NCBI GenBank assembly: GCA_964487555.1
Contig: CAZART010000042.1
Span: forward strand, 1 to 40,077
Length of the DNA: 40,077 nucleotides
Direction: 5' to 3'
DNA from: CAZART01 sp964487555
Lineage (GTDB): Bacteria > Bacteroidota > Rhodothermia > Rhodothermales > VXPQ01
The notes under the pieces were generated by a model. That model made no database searches, was not told the origin of the DNA, and saw only the letters and a program-made list of their open reading frames with translations. Position 1 is the first letter of the stretch. The number at the start of each line of letters is the position of its first letter. This document shows positions 32,125 through 40,077 of the stretch, piece by piece. The translations under genes were made by a program, and so were the position numbers.

Positions 32125-33501
32125 CTAGAAATCGAACCGAACCCCTGTAAACGGCTCAAATCGTCGCTGCACGAGAAACATGCGCGTGCCGTCATCGGCA
32201 ACGCCGGTCTGCTCGAAGCTGTAGCGGGCGTGCACGAAGGCCCAGAACGGTCCGGCGATGCGGTAGTCAGTGCCGAAGACGAGCGCAGTCTGGTCGCCTA
32301 GATCGTTGAACAGGCTGAAGAAGCCGAGCAGTCCGCCGCGGTCCATGCCCACGTTGATGCGAAGTCGGTTGGGTTGATTGAGGAACATGCGGAGATGGTA
32401 CTCGCTCAGACTGTGCGAGCCGTAATGGCGTCGAAAATAGTACCACAATTCGAACCTTTCGAAGAACAGCAGGCGCAGCTCCGTTTCGAAGTCGTTTCCA
32501 CCCAGCGCATCCGTTAGTGCAATGCCCTCGAAGTCGATGATGCGATCGCCCGTGAGATATCTTTCGGCATTGAGGATCCGTGCTTCCGGATTGTTGACCT
32601 GATAGAAGGAGCCTACGTAGCCGGGGATGAACTGCCGTCCATTGTAGTACAGCGCCATCTTAAGCCGAAAACGGGCGAGATCGATGAAATTGTCGCTTTC
32701 TATTTTTGCACCAAAACTGATTCCGCTGCCGTAGTCCGGGTACCAGGCGAAGCTCGCAAAGGGCACGAATCGTATCTCGCCGGATTCAAAGGCGTTGAAA
32801 CTCATATCCGTGTTGAAGGCCGTAAGATGCTGCGAGTCGGACGAGCGCGTGCTCAAGTCGGTGACGTAGTTCAGCCCGAGTTCGAGCGAACGCGTACGCA
32901 GGCCCTCGCTCCAGAACAGGGGGCGCACGGCGGCGCGGCCACCCGCGACGCCGTTGACGAGTACGTTGTCGGTGAAGGCCGCGAGATCTAGAAGGCGGCT
33001 CGTGCGCGCGGCCTCCGCTCCAACCGTTCGTTCGTCCCAGGCGATGTGGGAGTTAAAGAAGTTGACGACGTGACCGGTGCCGAGACGCATTCGCTTGATC
33101 GGGCCTACGCGGGCATACACCTGTGATCGTGGTGAGGGATTGAGACGCGCGAATTCAATCGTGCGGATGAGATCGTACATCTCGTCGGTGTCCGGTTCGT
33201 AGGCGCCGTAGATCCCACCCCGCACGGTCCCGCCAAGTCGGGCCGTGATCGGCTGCGTGACGAAATTCATGCTCGCACTGACGCCGCCGCGCCAGTGATC
33301 GGAGATAAGCGAGAGCCCCCCGTTCAGATCGAAGCTGCTCTGATACCTCCACCAGACCACCTGCAGCCGCTCGCGCGGGTCGTCGGAGGCGCCGAACTCG
33401 ACGGGCTGCGACGAAACGCGGGGGGGAGCAAGCAAAAGGGCGATCGAGGCCAGGAGAAGGAAGGCGCCGCGAAGAAGCCTTTGCGTCACAATGCGGACCA
33501 T
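32125..33501 (-). CDS. Predicted outer-membrane beta-barrel protein of unknown function
   Basis: 458 residues. The ATG at 33501 is chosen because AAGGAGGACAGTG lies directly before it. A signal peptide (GAFLLLASIALLLAPPRVSSQ) is followed by long alternating amphipathic strands separated by turns, with many aromatic residues at strand ends, ending in GVRFDF with a C-terminal Phe. Phrases such as RFRLKMALYYNGRQFIPGYV are typical of porin-like barrels, but no named family is recognised. It may take part in envelope transport; no partner gene is adjacent. Confidence 0.8.
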   Translation of the reverse strand: MVRIVTQRLLRGAFLLLASIALLLAPPRVSSQPVEFGASDDPRERLQVVWWRYQSSFDLNGGLSLISDHWRGGVSASMNFVTQPITARLGGTVRGGIYGAYEPDTDEMYDLIRTIEFARLNPSPRSQVYARVGPIKRMRLGTGHVVNFFNSHIAWDERTVGAEAARTSRLLDLAAFTDNVLVNGVAGGRAAVRPLFWSEGLRTRSLELGLNYVTDLSTRSSDSQHLTAFNTDMSFNAFESGEIRFVPFASFAWYPDYGSGISFGAKIESDNFIDLARFRLKMALYYNGRQFIPGYVGSFYQVNNPEARILNAERYLTGDRIIDFEGIALTDALGGNDFETELRLLFFERFELWYYFRRHYGSHSLSEYHLRMFLNQPNRLRINVGMDRGGLLGFFSLFNDLGDQTALVFGTDYRIAGPFWAFVHARYSFEQTGVADDGTRMFLVQRRFEPFTGVRFDF

Positions 33502-33829
33502 CACTGTCCTCCTTCCCGGATGGGGGTTTGCTCACGCGGTTGCATAAACAGGGCGCTCGGAGCCGCGTAGACGAAATACACGTACCTATAGATTAACGCG
33601 TTGCGTGGGTCTATGCAATGCATAGAGCGGATCCCGGCAAGGCAGCGAGCGGATCGCCGCAATGCAAGAGCGGATCGCCGCGTAGGGCCACAGAGCCGCC
33701 AGGCCGCTGTTCGCGAACACATGGGATTCGTGTGCCGCCCGAAGCCGAACTGTGGGGAAACACTATAGATGTGAAGCGATTACGATGGAAACGTTCGCAT
33801 CCGCTTCTACCGTGGTACGGTCGATCTGA
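33502..33829. other. Intergenic region between the barrel and LON-domain genes
   Basis: 328 bases between divergent genes. It holds the barrel gene's AAGGAGG (near 33506), a palindrome and three direct repeats (see the entry at 33611). The 33501-33722 minus-strand open frame is repeat-derived and low in information, so I do not call it a gene. Confidence 0.5.
33611..33681. repeat. Palindrome followed by three direct repeats of GAGCGGATCSCSGC
   Basis: CTATGCA-A-TGCATAG (33611-33625) is a perfect 7-bp dyad. It runs into three direct repeats starting at 33625, 33647 and 33668 (spacing 22 and 21 bases): GAGCGGATCCCGGC, GAGCGGATCGCCGC, GAGCGGATCGCCGC. The spacing is about two helical turns, as in multi-site operators or iteron-like arrays. 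No known consensus is matched. Confidence 0.7.
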
Positions 33830-34474
33830 ATGGCCATCGTTCCGTCGCTACCGATCTTTCCCCTCGGGGTCGTCCTGTATCCTCAGGAGCGCCTCCCGCT
33901 GCACATCTTCGAGCCGAAATATCGCGACATGGTTCATGTGTGCCTAGAGGAGGACAGGCCGTTCGGCATCGTGCTGTTCGACGAAGGGGCGATGGCCGAC
34001 GTCGGCTGCACGGCGCAGATTCTAAGTGTCGTAGCACGCTATGAAGATGGGCGAATGGACATCCTGGTCGAAGGCCGCCGCCGCTTTCGCGTGCTCGAGG
34101 TGCACCCTGAACGGCCGTATCAGACGGCCGATGTGGAAATTCTAAGCGAAACGCCGGAGCCGGCGGAGCGCGAGATTACGGAGAGGGCCATCACGCAGCA
34201 CATGAAACTCCTGGAACTGGCCGGTCGAACCGTGCGACCGAGTTTGTACCAGGACGTAAGGGAGGTCTCTTTTGTGATGGCGCACAACGCAGGCCTCACG
34301 CTACGCCAGAAGCAAAAGGTACTCGAACTGGCGACAGAGAACGAGCGTATCGCGTATCTGGTCGATCACTTCGAAGAGCTTATCCCACGCGTCGAGCAGA
34401 TGGAGGATCTGAAGCGAAAAATACAGTCGAACGGTCATTTCAAAGATTTTCCACCAGAAGCAAAAGAGGATTAA
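33830..34474 (+). CDS. LON substrate-binding-domain protein (stand-alone)
   Basis: 214 residues. The N-terminal LON domain is clear: LPIFPLGVVLYPQERLPLHI, then FEPKYRDMV, then PFGIVLFDEG, and RMDILVEGRRRFRVLEVH. The second half is helical (LRQKQKVLELATENERIAYL). No AAA+ or protease domain is attached, so this is the small stand-alone LON-domain class of uncertain role. Its stop overlaps the start of the MBL gene by one base (TAATG), so the two are co-translated. The ATG at 33830 lacks a strong Shine-Dalgarno. Confidence 0.9.
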   Translation: MAIVPSLPIFPLGVVLYPQERLPLHIFEPKYRDMVHVCLEEDRPFGIVLFDEGAMADVGCTAQILSVVARYEDGRMDILVEGRRRFRVLEVHPERPYQTADVEILSETPEPAEREITERAITQHMKLLELAGRTVRPSLYQDVREVSFVMAHNAGLTLRQKQKVLELATENERIAYLVDHFEELIPRVEQMEDLKRKIQSNGHFKDFPPEAKED

Positions 34475-35328
34475 TGCCGAAAATCGGATCGTATTCGCTC
34501 TATTCGATCGAAACCGGTCGTTTTGGACTCGACGGGGGTGCTATGTTCGGCATTGTACCAAAACCTCTCTGGTCGCGCCGCACTTCGGCGGACGATCGGA
34601 ATCGGATTCCGCTCAATATGCGGTGCCTGCTGCTGGAGGGGCAGGGCCGCGTGATCCTGGTAGATAATGGTCTGGGGGAAAAATACGACGACAAGTTCGC
34701 GCAGATTTACGCGATCGACGAGACGTATCCGACACTCCGAGACTCATTGCAACGCGCCGGATTTTCAGAGGAGGACGTGACCGACGTCGTACTCACGCAT
34801 CTTCATTTCGACCACTGCGGCGGGTCCACTCGCCGAACGCCGAAAGGTTATGAGCTGGTCTTCACGAACGCACGATATCACGTACAGCGGGCCCATTGGG
34901 ATTGGGCGCTTGATCCTAACCTGCGAGAACAGGCGTCTTTTCTACATGAAAACATAGGTCCGCTGGGTGAGTCCGGTCAGCTCTCACTGCTCGATGGGAG
35001 AATGGAGCTGTTCCCCGGGATCGAGCTCATTTTGGTAAACGGTCACACGGAGTCCCAGCAGTTGGTGAAGGTAATGGATGAGGAGACGACGCTGTTGTAC
35101 GTGGCTGACCTGCTCCCGACAACCGCCCACATCCGGCTGCCGTGGATCATGGCCTACGATGTACGCCCTCTCGTTACGCTTGAAGAGAAGGCGCGTCTTC
35201 TGAGAGAAGCCGCCGACGGCGGCTGGCATTTCTTTTTCGAGCACGATCCGGAGATCGCCGTCGCCACGGCGCAGGATTCGGAGCGCGGCATCGACGTGGT
35301 GCACGGCCGCTCCCTGGAGGAGTTATAA
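34474..35328 (+). CDS. Metallo-beta-lactamase-fold hydrolase
   Basis: 284 residues. Zinc ligands are H109-x-H111-x-D113-H114 (THLHFDHCGG), H191 (NGHTESQQ), D212 (VADLLPT) and H257 (FEHDPE). This set is that of the binuclear MBL superfamily; the substrate (lactone, thioester, glyoxalase-like or other) is not determinable. It has no signal peptide, so cytoplasmic. It is translated with the LON-domain gene. Confidence 0.93.
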   Translation: MPKIGSYSLYSIETGRFGLDGGAMFGIVPKPLWSRRTSADDRNRIPLNMRCLLLEGQGRVILVDNGLGEKYDDKFAQIYAIDETYPTLRDSLQRAGFSEEDVTDVVLTHLHFDHCGGSTRRTPKGYELVFTNARYHVQRAHWDWALDPNLREQASFLHENIGPLGESGQLSLLDGRMELFPGIELILVNGHTESQQLVKVMDEETTLLYVADLLPTTAHIRLPWIMAYDVRPLVTLEEKARLLREAADGGWHFFFEHDPEIAVATAQDSERGIDVVHGRSLEEL

Positions 35329-35443
35329 CGGTTCGGGCATACGTCTCGATTCCTTCCGCCTTTCGGACACAATTGAGTAACTTACGTTTTCGCAGTTGGG
35401 TGTCGCACCCGCCGCGCGTGTATTGACCACTTACAGCGCCACC

Positions 35444-35749
35444 ATGCAATCCGAAATCAACGAAGCATTCGACCCGTCAACCGACCCGGTAAATGCGATT
35501 CGGACCGTTCAGCGAATTCTCGGGCGCCTTTATCACGACACGAACAACCCGCTCGCTATCGTATCCGGCAATGCCCAGTTTTTGCTCGAATTGGCCAAAG
35601 CGATGGAACTCGACGACGACCTCGTTCAGCCCATGCAGGACATCGAAGAGGCGAGTGAACGTGTCGCGGAAGGGCTGCGGGATATTTTAAGGCTGCGCGA
35701 GCAGATTGATACGTACCTGCATCAGCTCAATGCGAGCGGAACATCGTAA
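35444..35749 (+). CDS. Stand-alone histidine-kinase DHp (HisKA-like) domain protein
   Basis: 101 residues from the ATG at 35444; a TTG at 35396 is in frame but less likely. Residues 20-90 look like a two-helix dimerisation and histidine-phosphotransfer domain: LYHDTNNPLAIVSGNAQFLL, where H31 sits in an H-D-x-N-N-P-L box like the H-box of histidine kinases, and a second helix IEEASERVAEGLRDILRLRE. There is no ATP-binding domain, sensor or receiver. It could be a phosphotransferase, a regulator of a kinase, or a kinase remnant. No signal peptide. A terminator follows 70 bases downstream. Confidence 0.8.
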   Translation: MQSEINEAFDPSTDPVNAIRTVQRILGRLYHDTNNPLAIVSGNAQFLLELAKAMELDDDLVQPMQDIEEASERVAEGLRDILRLREQIDTYLHQLNASGTS

Positions 35750-35816
35750 CATGACCTTCTTAGAATAGCGCGCTCGGATCGGCCACGGTCCCAGGGTATT
35801 CGATTCGCCTTGCGCA

Positions 35817-35841
35817 GCCCCAACGGTTGGGGTATCTTTTT
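35817..35841 (+). terminator. Intrinsic terminator after the DHp-like gene
   Basis: CCCCAA-CGG-TTGGGG (35818-35832) forms a 6-bp hairpin, followed by TATC and five T residues (35837-35841). It lies about 70 bases after the stop of the DHp-like gene and separates it from porU. Confidence 0.75.
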
Positions 35842-36018
35842 CGAGTTTTCCGCTATCCAGCCCATCGAATCAGCCTATCGACTTCAACTGTTACGAACCA
35901 TGTGATTGCGCCGATGCTATGCATCGTTGAACAGTCATTCTCTTAGATCGTCATCCTTCGTAACAGACTACGTCCCTCTTAGCGGCCGACCGGCCGATGT
36001 TGGGGACCCATCGATCGT

Positions 36019-39000
36019 ATGAGCGTGAAAGCTGCGCCCCTTGTTGCGTTGCTGTTCGTCCTCTTCCTTGTCGCGGGGAGCGTGCAATCGGCCCGTGCGC
36101 AGCAGGTAGAGTTCCGCACGGTCGAACAAGATGAAAGCGGCCTCGTCGTGGACGTGATCGTCGACTGGGACATTTCTCTGAAGACGATCGTCGATTCGAC
36201 GGGCATGTCCTCATTCACGCCCGCGTCGGCCCATGCACTGGCGATGGGTGTTCTCGATGATTCGGAGACCTACACGCTGCCGTCGCTCGATCTGCCCCGC
36301 GCCACGCTTCTCGCCACCGACTATGATGAGATCCAGCTGACGGAAGGTGAAGGCGATCTGGCGCCGTTCGGCGGTGAGCCTTTCGAGCTCGCCGGGCTCG
36401 GTTTGAGTCGAAAGGAGCCGCAGGTGAGCCTCGTAGTGCGGCTTCTTACGTACGAGAACGGCATCGTGCGGCGCTATCGGAAGCTGCGCGTCGCCCTCCG
36501 GTTCGCCCAATCTCGGCGGCCCGGAGACGTCAGCTTTCGCTCCAAAACCGCCAGGGACGACAATCCCCATCTTGAAATCACGGAAAGCGTTCTCGCGGAC
36601 GGTATCGTTTACAAAATTCCCATCACGCGGGAAGGCGTCTATCGGATCAATCGTCAGTTTCTGGCAGATCTGCCCGGTCTCAGTCGCTCGCCGGACGATA
36701 TCGACCCCGACGACGTGAAAGTGTACGGCAACGGCGGGCGCCCTCTGCCGGCTCTGAATGGCGCTCCTCGGCCCGCCGATCTCGTCGAAAACCCGGTCCA
36801 TCGGACGGGCGGAGGGGACGGTGGTTTCGATAGCGGAGATGCCGTGCTTTTCTATGCGAAAGGGCCGAACGGGTGGGCGTACAACGCGTCGGCACAGGCC
36901 TGGGAGCACTACGTGCATCCGTTTTCGAACGAGAACTACTACTTCATCAAGATTGACGATACCGAGGGCAGGTCTGTCGGGGCGGCATCCTATCCCGGTT
37001 TTGCGGACGCCGAGGTTCTGACGAGCACGGAAGGACGATTCTTCCGGGACTTCGACGAGTTCATGTGGAGCAAGGAGAACGGTTCGGGGCACACGTGGGT
37101 AAGCAAGACCATCCGCACGGGCACGATACGCGGCCTGCTCGAAAATCAGCGCTTGCCCGGGCTGTTGACCGGATCGGTCCATTATGAGGTGCGCGTGGCC
37201 ATTCGGTCGAATCCGGCGGCGCGCGTGCACTTCGATTCAGGATCCGCACGTCTCGCGGCCGAGCGGGCACGGCGAACGGTGACGGCGGATGAGACCGCGC
37301 CGGTCGCGGTATCGAGCATCGCCGCGTTTTCCCAGGAGGTGGGAGCCGGTGAGCCGGTCAATGTAAGCATGCAGCTGGATCCTGAGGCGCCGGGCGCGCC
37401 GGAGGCGGCCGCCGATTGGATTCGCGCGTTCTATACGAAGGAACTTGCAGCTCAAGGCGACACGCTTCGCTTTGCGACGCCGGGCAACCGTACCGGCCGA
37501 TTCGAGATGGTCTTATCCGGATTCTCCTCGACGCCGCAGGTGTGGGACGTCACTGAGCCCGAAACCATCCACCGTCTCGGAGTGCAGTCCAGCGGCGGCA
37601 GCCACCGCGTTCAGGTGCAGGTGGATGACGCTTCGATTCCCCGGGAGTTGGTGGCCTTTACGCCGGCGGGGACGATCGTGCCGGCGGCGAACACGGCTCA
37701 GCAGGTCGGCGCGCAAAATTTGCACGGCATTGCGCAGTATCCGGAGTTTGTGATTGTGGCGCCTGAGGAGTTGCGCCCGTCGGCGGAAGCACTCGCCGAA
37801 TATCGGGCGCAGCAAGGGATGCAGGTGGTGGTGGCCGACATCCAGAAAATCTACAATGAGTTCTCGGGCGGCCTGCAAGACATGCGCGCCATTAGGGATT
37901 ACTTCAAGTTTCTCTACGATCGTGCCCCCGACGATGCACGACGCCTGAGATACGCGCTCCTTTTCGGTGACGGACACTACAACTTTCGGACACTCGGTGA
38001 CGAAGCGCAACGGCCGGTGCTTCAGAACTGGATACCGCCTTATGAGACGGAAGAGTCGTTCGACCCGGGCCAGTCGTATACGAGTGACGACTATTTCGGG
38101 CTTCTCGACGACGGCGAAGGGATCTGGGCGTGGCCCGGCCTTGACGTCGCAAGCAGCGAAAAAATGGATATCGGCATCGGCCGATTCCCCGTGCAGACGC
38201 CTGAAGAGGCGGCGTCGATGATCGAGAAGATCAAGCGCTACGAGAATCCGGAGACCTACGGGGCGTGGAGAAATCGCTATCTTTTCGTCGCAGACGACGG
38301 ATTTAACGGCACCCGCGCCACCGAAGAAATCTGGCCCGACCTCCACACGCAGAACGTCGACGTGGTCGCAGATCTCATCGGTCAGCAATATCCAAAGATC
38401 GACGTCGAAAAAGTCTATGCGATGTCGTACACCCGTGAATTTCTGAACGGGTGGCGTATTCCCGGTGCAAAGAGTGACATTCTCTCGTCGCTGAACGACG
38501 GCGTCCTGGTGATGAACTATGCCGGCCATGGCGGCGAATTTGGACTGGCTCAGGAAGAGATCTTCACGCGCGATGACGCCGCGTCGCTGCAGAACTCCGA
38601 CAAGCTCCCGGTCTTCGTGACAGCGACGTGCTCGTTCGGATGGTGGGATCTGGGTAGGGAGCAGAGCGGCGCCGAAATGCTGATGCTCAACCCGAACGGC
38701 GGTGCCATCGCGCTGATGACGACCGTGCGGTTGGTCTACACGTCTCCCGATCTAAACTCACTGAATGTGGGCTTGAACCGCCGTCTAAGCGCCGAGATGT
38801 TCAAACGAGACGAGAACGGGCTGCCCCGGCGTCTCGGAGACATCATGCTGAGCACCAAGAATACGGAGCCGGGCCTCGAAGGCAATAACCGCAAGTTCAA
38901 CCTACTGGGTGATCCCACGCTGCGACTCGGCGTAGCGCCGCGCGACGCCGTGGTGGAGACGGTCAACGGCCAACCGGTTTCCGAGCAGCCCAGGTTGAGA

Positions 39001-40053
39001 GCACTCGACAAGATTACGGTGACCGGAAGTGTGAGGAGCTCCGGTGACGAGGTGGACACCGCCTTCGACGGCCGGCTGAATTTGACCGTCTTCGATGCGG
39101 CGCGCCGCGTGCAACTTCCCACCCGTCGCGTGATGCCCCGCGACTACTACACGGTTCGCGAAGACCTCATCTGGCGCGGCATCGTTCCGGTGCAGGGGGG
39201 GCGGTTCGCGGCGACGTTCGTCGTCCCGAAGGACATTTCGTACAGTGACGACGCCGGCCGCATCAGTGCCTATGCTTACAATGAGAGCGTGCATGCGGGA
39301 GGATTCACCGAAAACGTGACGGTGGGAGGCACGTCCGAAAATCCGCCGAACGACCAAGTCGGTCCGGAGATCAGGCTCTTCTTGAACGATACGACATTCG
39401 TTGCGGGCGGGATGACGCCGCCCGAGCCCAGACTCATCGTTAAACTCGTAGACGATAGTGGAATCAATGCCGTGGGCGCGGGCGTGGGGCACGAGATGCT
39501 GCTCGTCGTCGACGGTGACGAGCAAAATGCCGTCGATATCAGCTCTCGATTCGAAAGCGATCCGAACTCCTATCGAAGCGGCAGCGTCACCTTCTCCTTT
39601 GACGATTACCCGGTGCCATTACAAGACGGCCCGCACCGGCTTTCCGTCCGGGCGTGGGACGTATTGAACAATTCTGCGGCCTCGGAGCTGGATTTCTTCG
39701 TCTCGTCCGTCGACGACCTGGTGCTGCGCAACGTCTATAACTATCCGAATCCAACGAGCGGTCGGACGCAGTTTATTTTCGACCACAATCAGCCGACGGG
39801 CACCAGTGCGGACGTGCAGATTCGCATCTATACGCTGGCCGGCCGGCCGATTCGCACGATGGAGACCGATGAGGCGCTTCCCTCCGGACTGCTCACGGCT
39901 GGACCGGTACAGGTTTTGTGGGATGGAAGAGATGAGGACCTAAACGTAGTCGCCTCAGGTATTTACCTCTACAAGGTGCGGGTGGCGGTCGATGGATTTG
40001 ATGGAGAGCGGCACATTTCGGAACGGATTGAGAAGATTGCTGTGATCAGGTGA
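36019..40053 (+). CDS. porU: T9SS C-terminal signal peptidase PorU (gingipain-type C25 family)
   Basis: 1344 residues. A signal peptide (LLFVLFLVAGSVQSARAQQ) is followed by a long N-terminal region and a C25 cysteine-peptidase domain at about 570-980. The catalytic dyad is visible: H837 in NYAGHGGEFG and C871 in TATCSFGWWD. The C-terminus from about 1236 is a sorting-type domain (NVYNYPNPTSGRTQF, then ASGIYLYKVRV). PorU removes the sorting domains of T9SS cargo at the cell surface and transfers the cargo to a lipid anchor. The presence of C25 plus a sorting domain also fits gingipain-like cargo proteases, but the length, the N-terminal layout and the lack of a propeptide favour PorU. No Shine-Dalgarno is seen. 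Its usual neighbour porV would lie beyond the window. Confidence 0.88.
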   Translation: MSVKAAPLVALLFVLFLVAGSVQSARAQQVEFRTVEQDESGLVVDVIVDWDISLKTIVDSTGMSSFTPASAHALAMGVLDDSETYTLPSLDLPRATLLATDYDEIQLTEGEGDLAPFGGEPFELAGLGLSRKEPQVSLVVRLLTYENGIVRRYRKLRVALRFAQSRRPGDVSFRSKTARDDNPHLEITESVLADGIVYKIPITREGVYRINRQFLADLPGLSRSPDDIDPDDVKVYGNGGRPLPALNGAPRPADLVENPVHRTGGGDGGFDSGDAVLFYAKGPNGWAYNASAQAWEHYVHPFSNENYYFIKIDDTEGRSVGAASYPGFADAEVLTSTEGRFFRDFDEFMWSKENGSGHTWVSKTIRTGTIRGLLENQRLPGLLTGSVHYEVRVAIRSNPAARVHFDSGSARLAAERARRTVTADETAPVAVSSIAAFSQEVGAGEPVNVSMQLDPEAPGAPEAAADWIRAFYTKELAAQGDTLRFATPGNRTGRFEMVLSGFSSTPQVWDVTEPETIHRLGVQSSGGSHRVQVQVDDASIPRELVAFTPAGTIVPAANTAQQVGAQNLHGIAQYPEFVIVAPEELRPSAEALAEYRAQQGMQVVVADIQKIYNEFSGGLQDMRAIRDYFKFLYDRAPDDARRLRYALLFGDGHYNFRTLGDEAQRPVLQNWIPPYETEESFDPGQSYTSDDYFGLLDDGEGIWAWPGLDVASSEKMDIGIGRFPVQTPEEAASMIEKIKRYENPETYGAWRNRYLFVADDGFNGTRATEEIWPDLHTQNVDVVADLIGQQYPKIDVEKVYAMSYTREFLNGWRIPGAKSDILSSLNDGVLVMNYAGHGGEFGLAQEEIFTRDDAASLQNSDKLPVFVTATCSFGWWDLGREQSGAEMLMLNPNGGAIALMTTVRLVYTSPDLNSLNVGLNRRLSAEMFKRDENGLPRRLGDIMLSTKNTEPGLEGNNRKFNLLGDPTLRLGVAPRDAVVETVNGQPVSEQPRLRALDKITVTGSVRSSGDEVDTAFDGRLNLTVFDAARRVQLPTRRVMPRDYYTVREDLIWRGIVPVQGGRFAATFVVPKDISYSDDAGRISAYAYNESVHAGGFTENVTVGGTSENPPNDQVGPEIRLFLNDTTFVAGGMTPPEPRLIVKLVDDSGINAVGAGVGHEMLLVVDGDEQNAVDISSRFESDPNSYRSGSVTFSFDDYPVPLQDGPHRLSVRAWDVLNNSAASELDFFVSSVDDLVLRNVYNYPNPTSGRTQFIFDHNQPTGTSADVQIRIYTLAGRPIRTMETDEALPSGLLTAGPVQVLWDGRDEDLNVVASGIYLYKVRVAVDGFDGERHISERIEKIAVIR

Positions 40054-40077
40054 GGGGGGTGGAGGATGGAGGATCGA
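40052..40077. repeat. Start of a second heptamer array (window edge)
   Basis: Overlapping the porU stop codon (40051-40053), GAGGGGGGTGGA (40052-40063) leads into GGATGGA and GGATCGA (40064-40077), identical to the unit pair at 13041-13054. The array continues past the window. Confidence 0.75.

Noticed and set aside
33501..33722. 73-codon minus-strand open frame with repeated RRSA motifs
   Set aside because: It translates the direct repeats of the intergenic region; no Shine-Dalgarno or homology.
36211..38529. Two long minus-strand open frames within porU
   Set aside because: They oppose a gene with catalytic residues and a sorting domain that are clearly coding on the plus strand.

Overview
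The window looks like a chromosomal segment of a high-GC member of the Bacteroidota/Rhodothermota group (Rhodothermia-like). This is inferred from gene content, not from a marker gene. There is a PorU-type sortase of the type IX secretion system (T9SS), several proteins ending in T9SS 'YPNP' sorting domains, a TonB-dependent receptor, an M56/BlaI pair with TonB domains, a LolD, and many genes without a clear Shine-Dalgarno. I saw no rRNA or tRNA genes, phage genes, transposases or CRISPR arrays.

Layout. 1-6.2 kb: the 5' part of a TPR lipoprotein gene, a glutamate-cysteine ligase (GCS2)-CBS fusion, a small acidic protein of unknown function, and an overlapping pair of an MscS channel and an Omp85/D15-type barrel. 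6.3-10.4 kb: a YkvA-like membrane protein, an M23 endopeptidase with a Cys in the usual HxH motif, an overlapping PduO-type cobalamin adenosyltransferase and BtuD-like ATPase pair, and a divergent lipoprotein. 10.5-14.2 kb: a mini-protein made only of a signal peptide and a T9SS sorting domain, a Nudix hydrolase, an HNH endonuclease, a two-TM protein, an array of a GGATCGA heptamer, and MsrP. 14.3-17.1 kb: a TPP riboswitch with an intrinsic terminator in front of a TonB-dependent receptor, so probably a thiamin-regulated outer-membrane uptake gene. 17.1-19.3 kb: a BlaI-type repressor and an M56 metallopeptidase carrying two TonB C-terminal domains, with dyads upstream that could be the operator. 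19.5-23.7 kb: a coupled pair of T9SS cargo proteins, a vanadium-haloperoxidase-like enzyme and an FG-GAP/ASPIC-UnbV protein. 23.8-27.1 kb: gap, pgk and a DDAH-like amidinotransferase on the minus strand. 27.4-31.3 kb: a membrane-anchored TPR protein, an NtrC-type regulator, LolD and NadA on the plus strand. 31.4-35.7 kb: endonuclease III, a predicted outer-membrane barrel, a LON-domain protein coupled to an MBL-fold hydrolase, and a very small protein resembling only the dimerisation/phosphotransfer (DHp) part of a histidine kinase. 36.0-40.05 kb: the porU-like gene, followed at the window edge by the same heptamer repeat.

Together the genes point to a Gram-negative cell that puts much effort into its outer membrane and exported proteome: PorU would process the sorting domains of the haloperoxidase, the FG-GAP protein and the mini-protein, LolD would serve lipoproteins, and the TonB receptor, MscS and barrels serve envelope transport. 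The most unusual items are the stand-alone DHp-like protein, the sorting-domain-only protein, the M56-tandem TonB sensor, the GCS2-CBS fusion and the dispersed heptamer arrays. No single locus is an obvious new multi-gene defence or mobile system.
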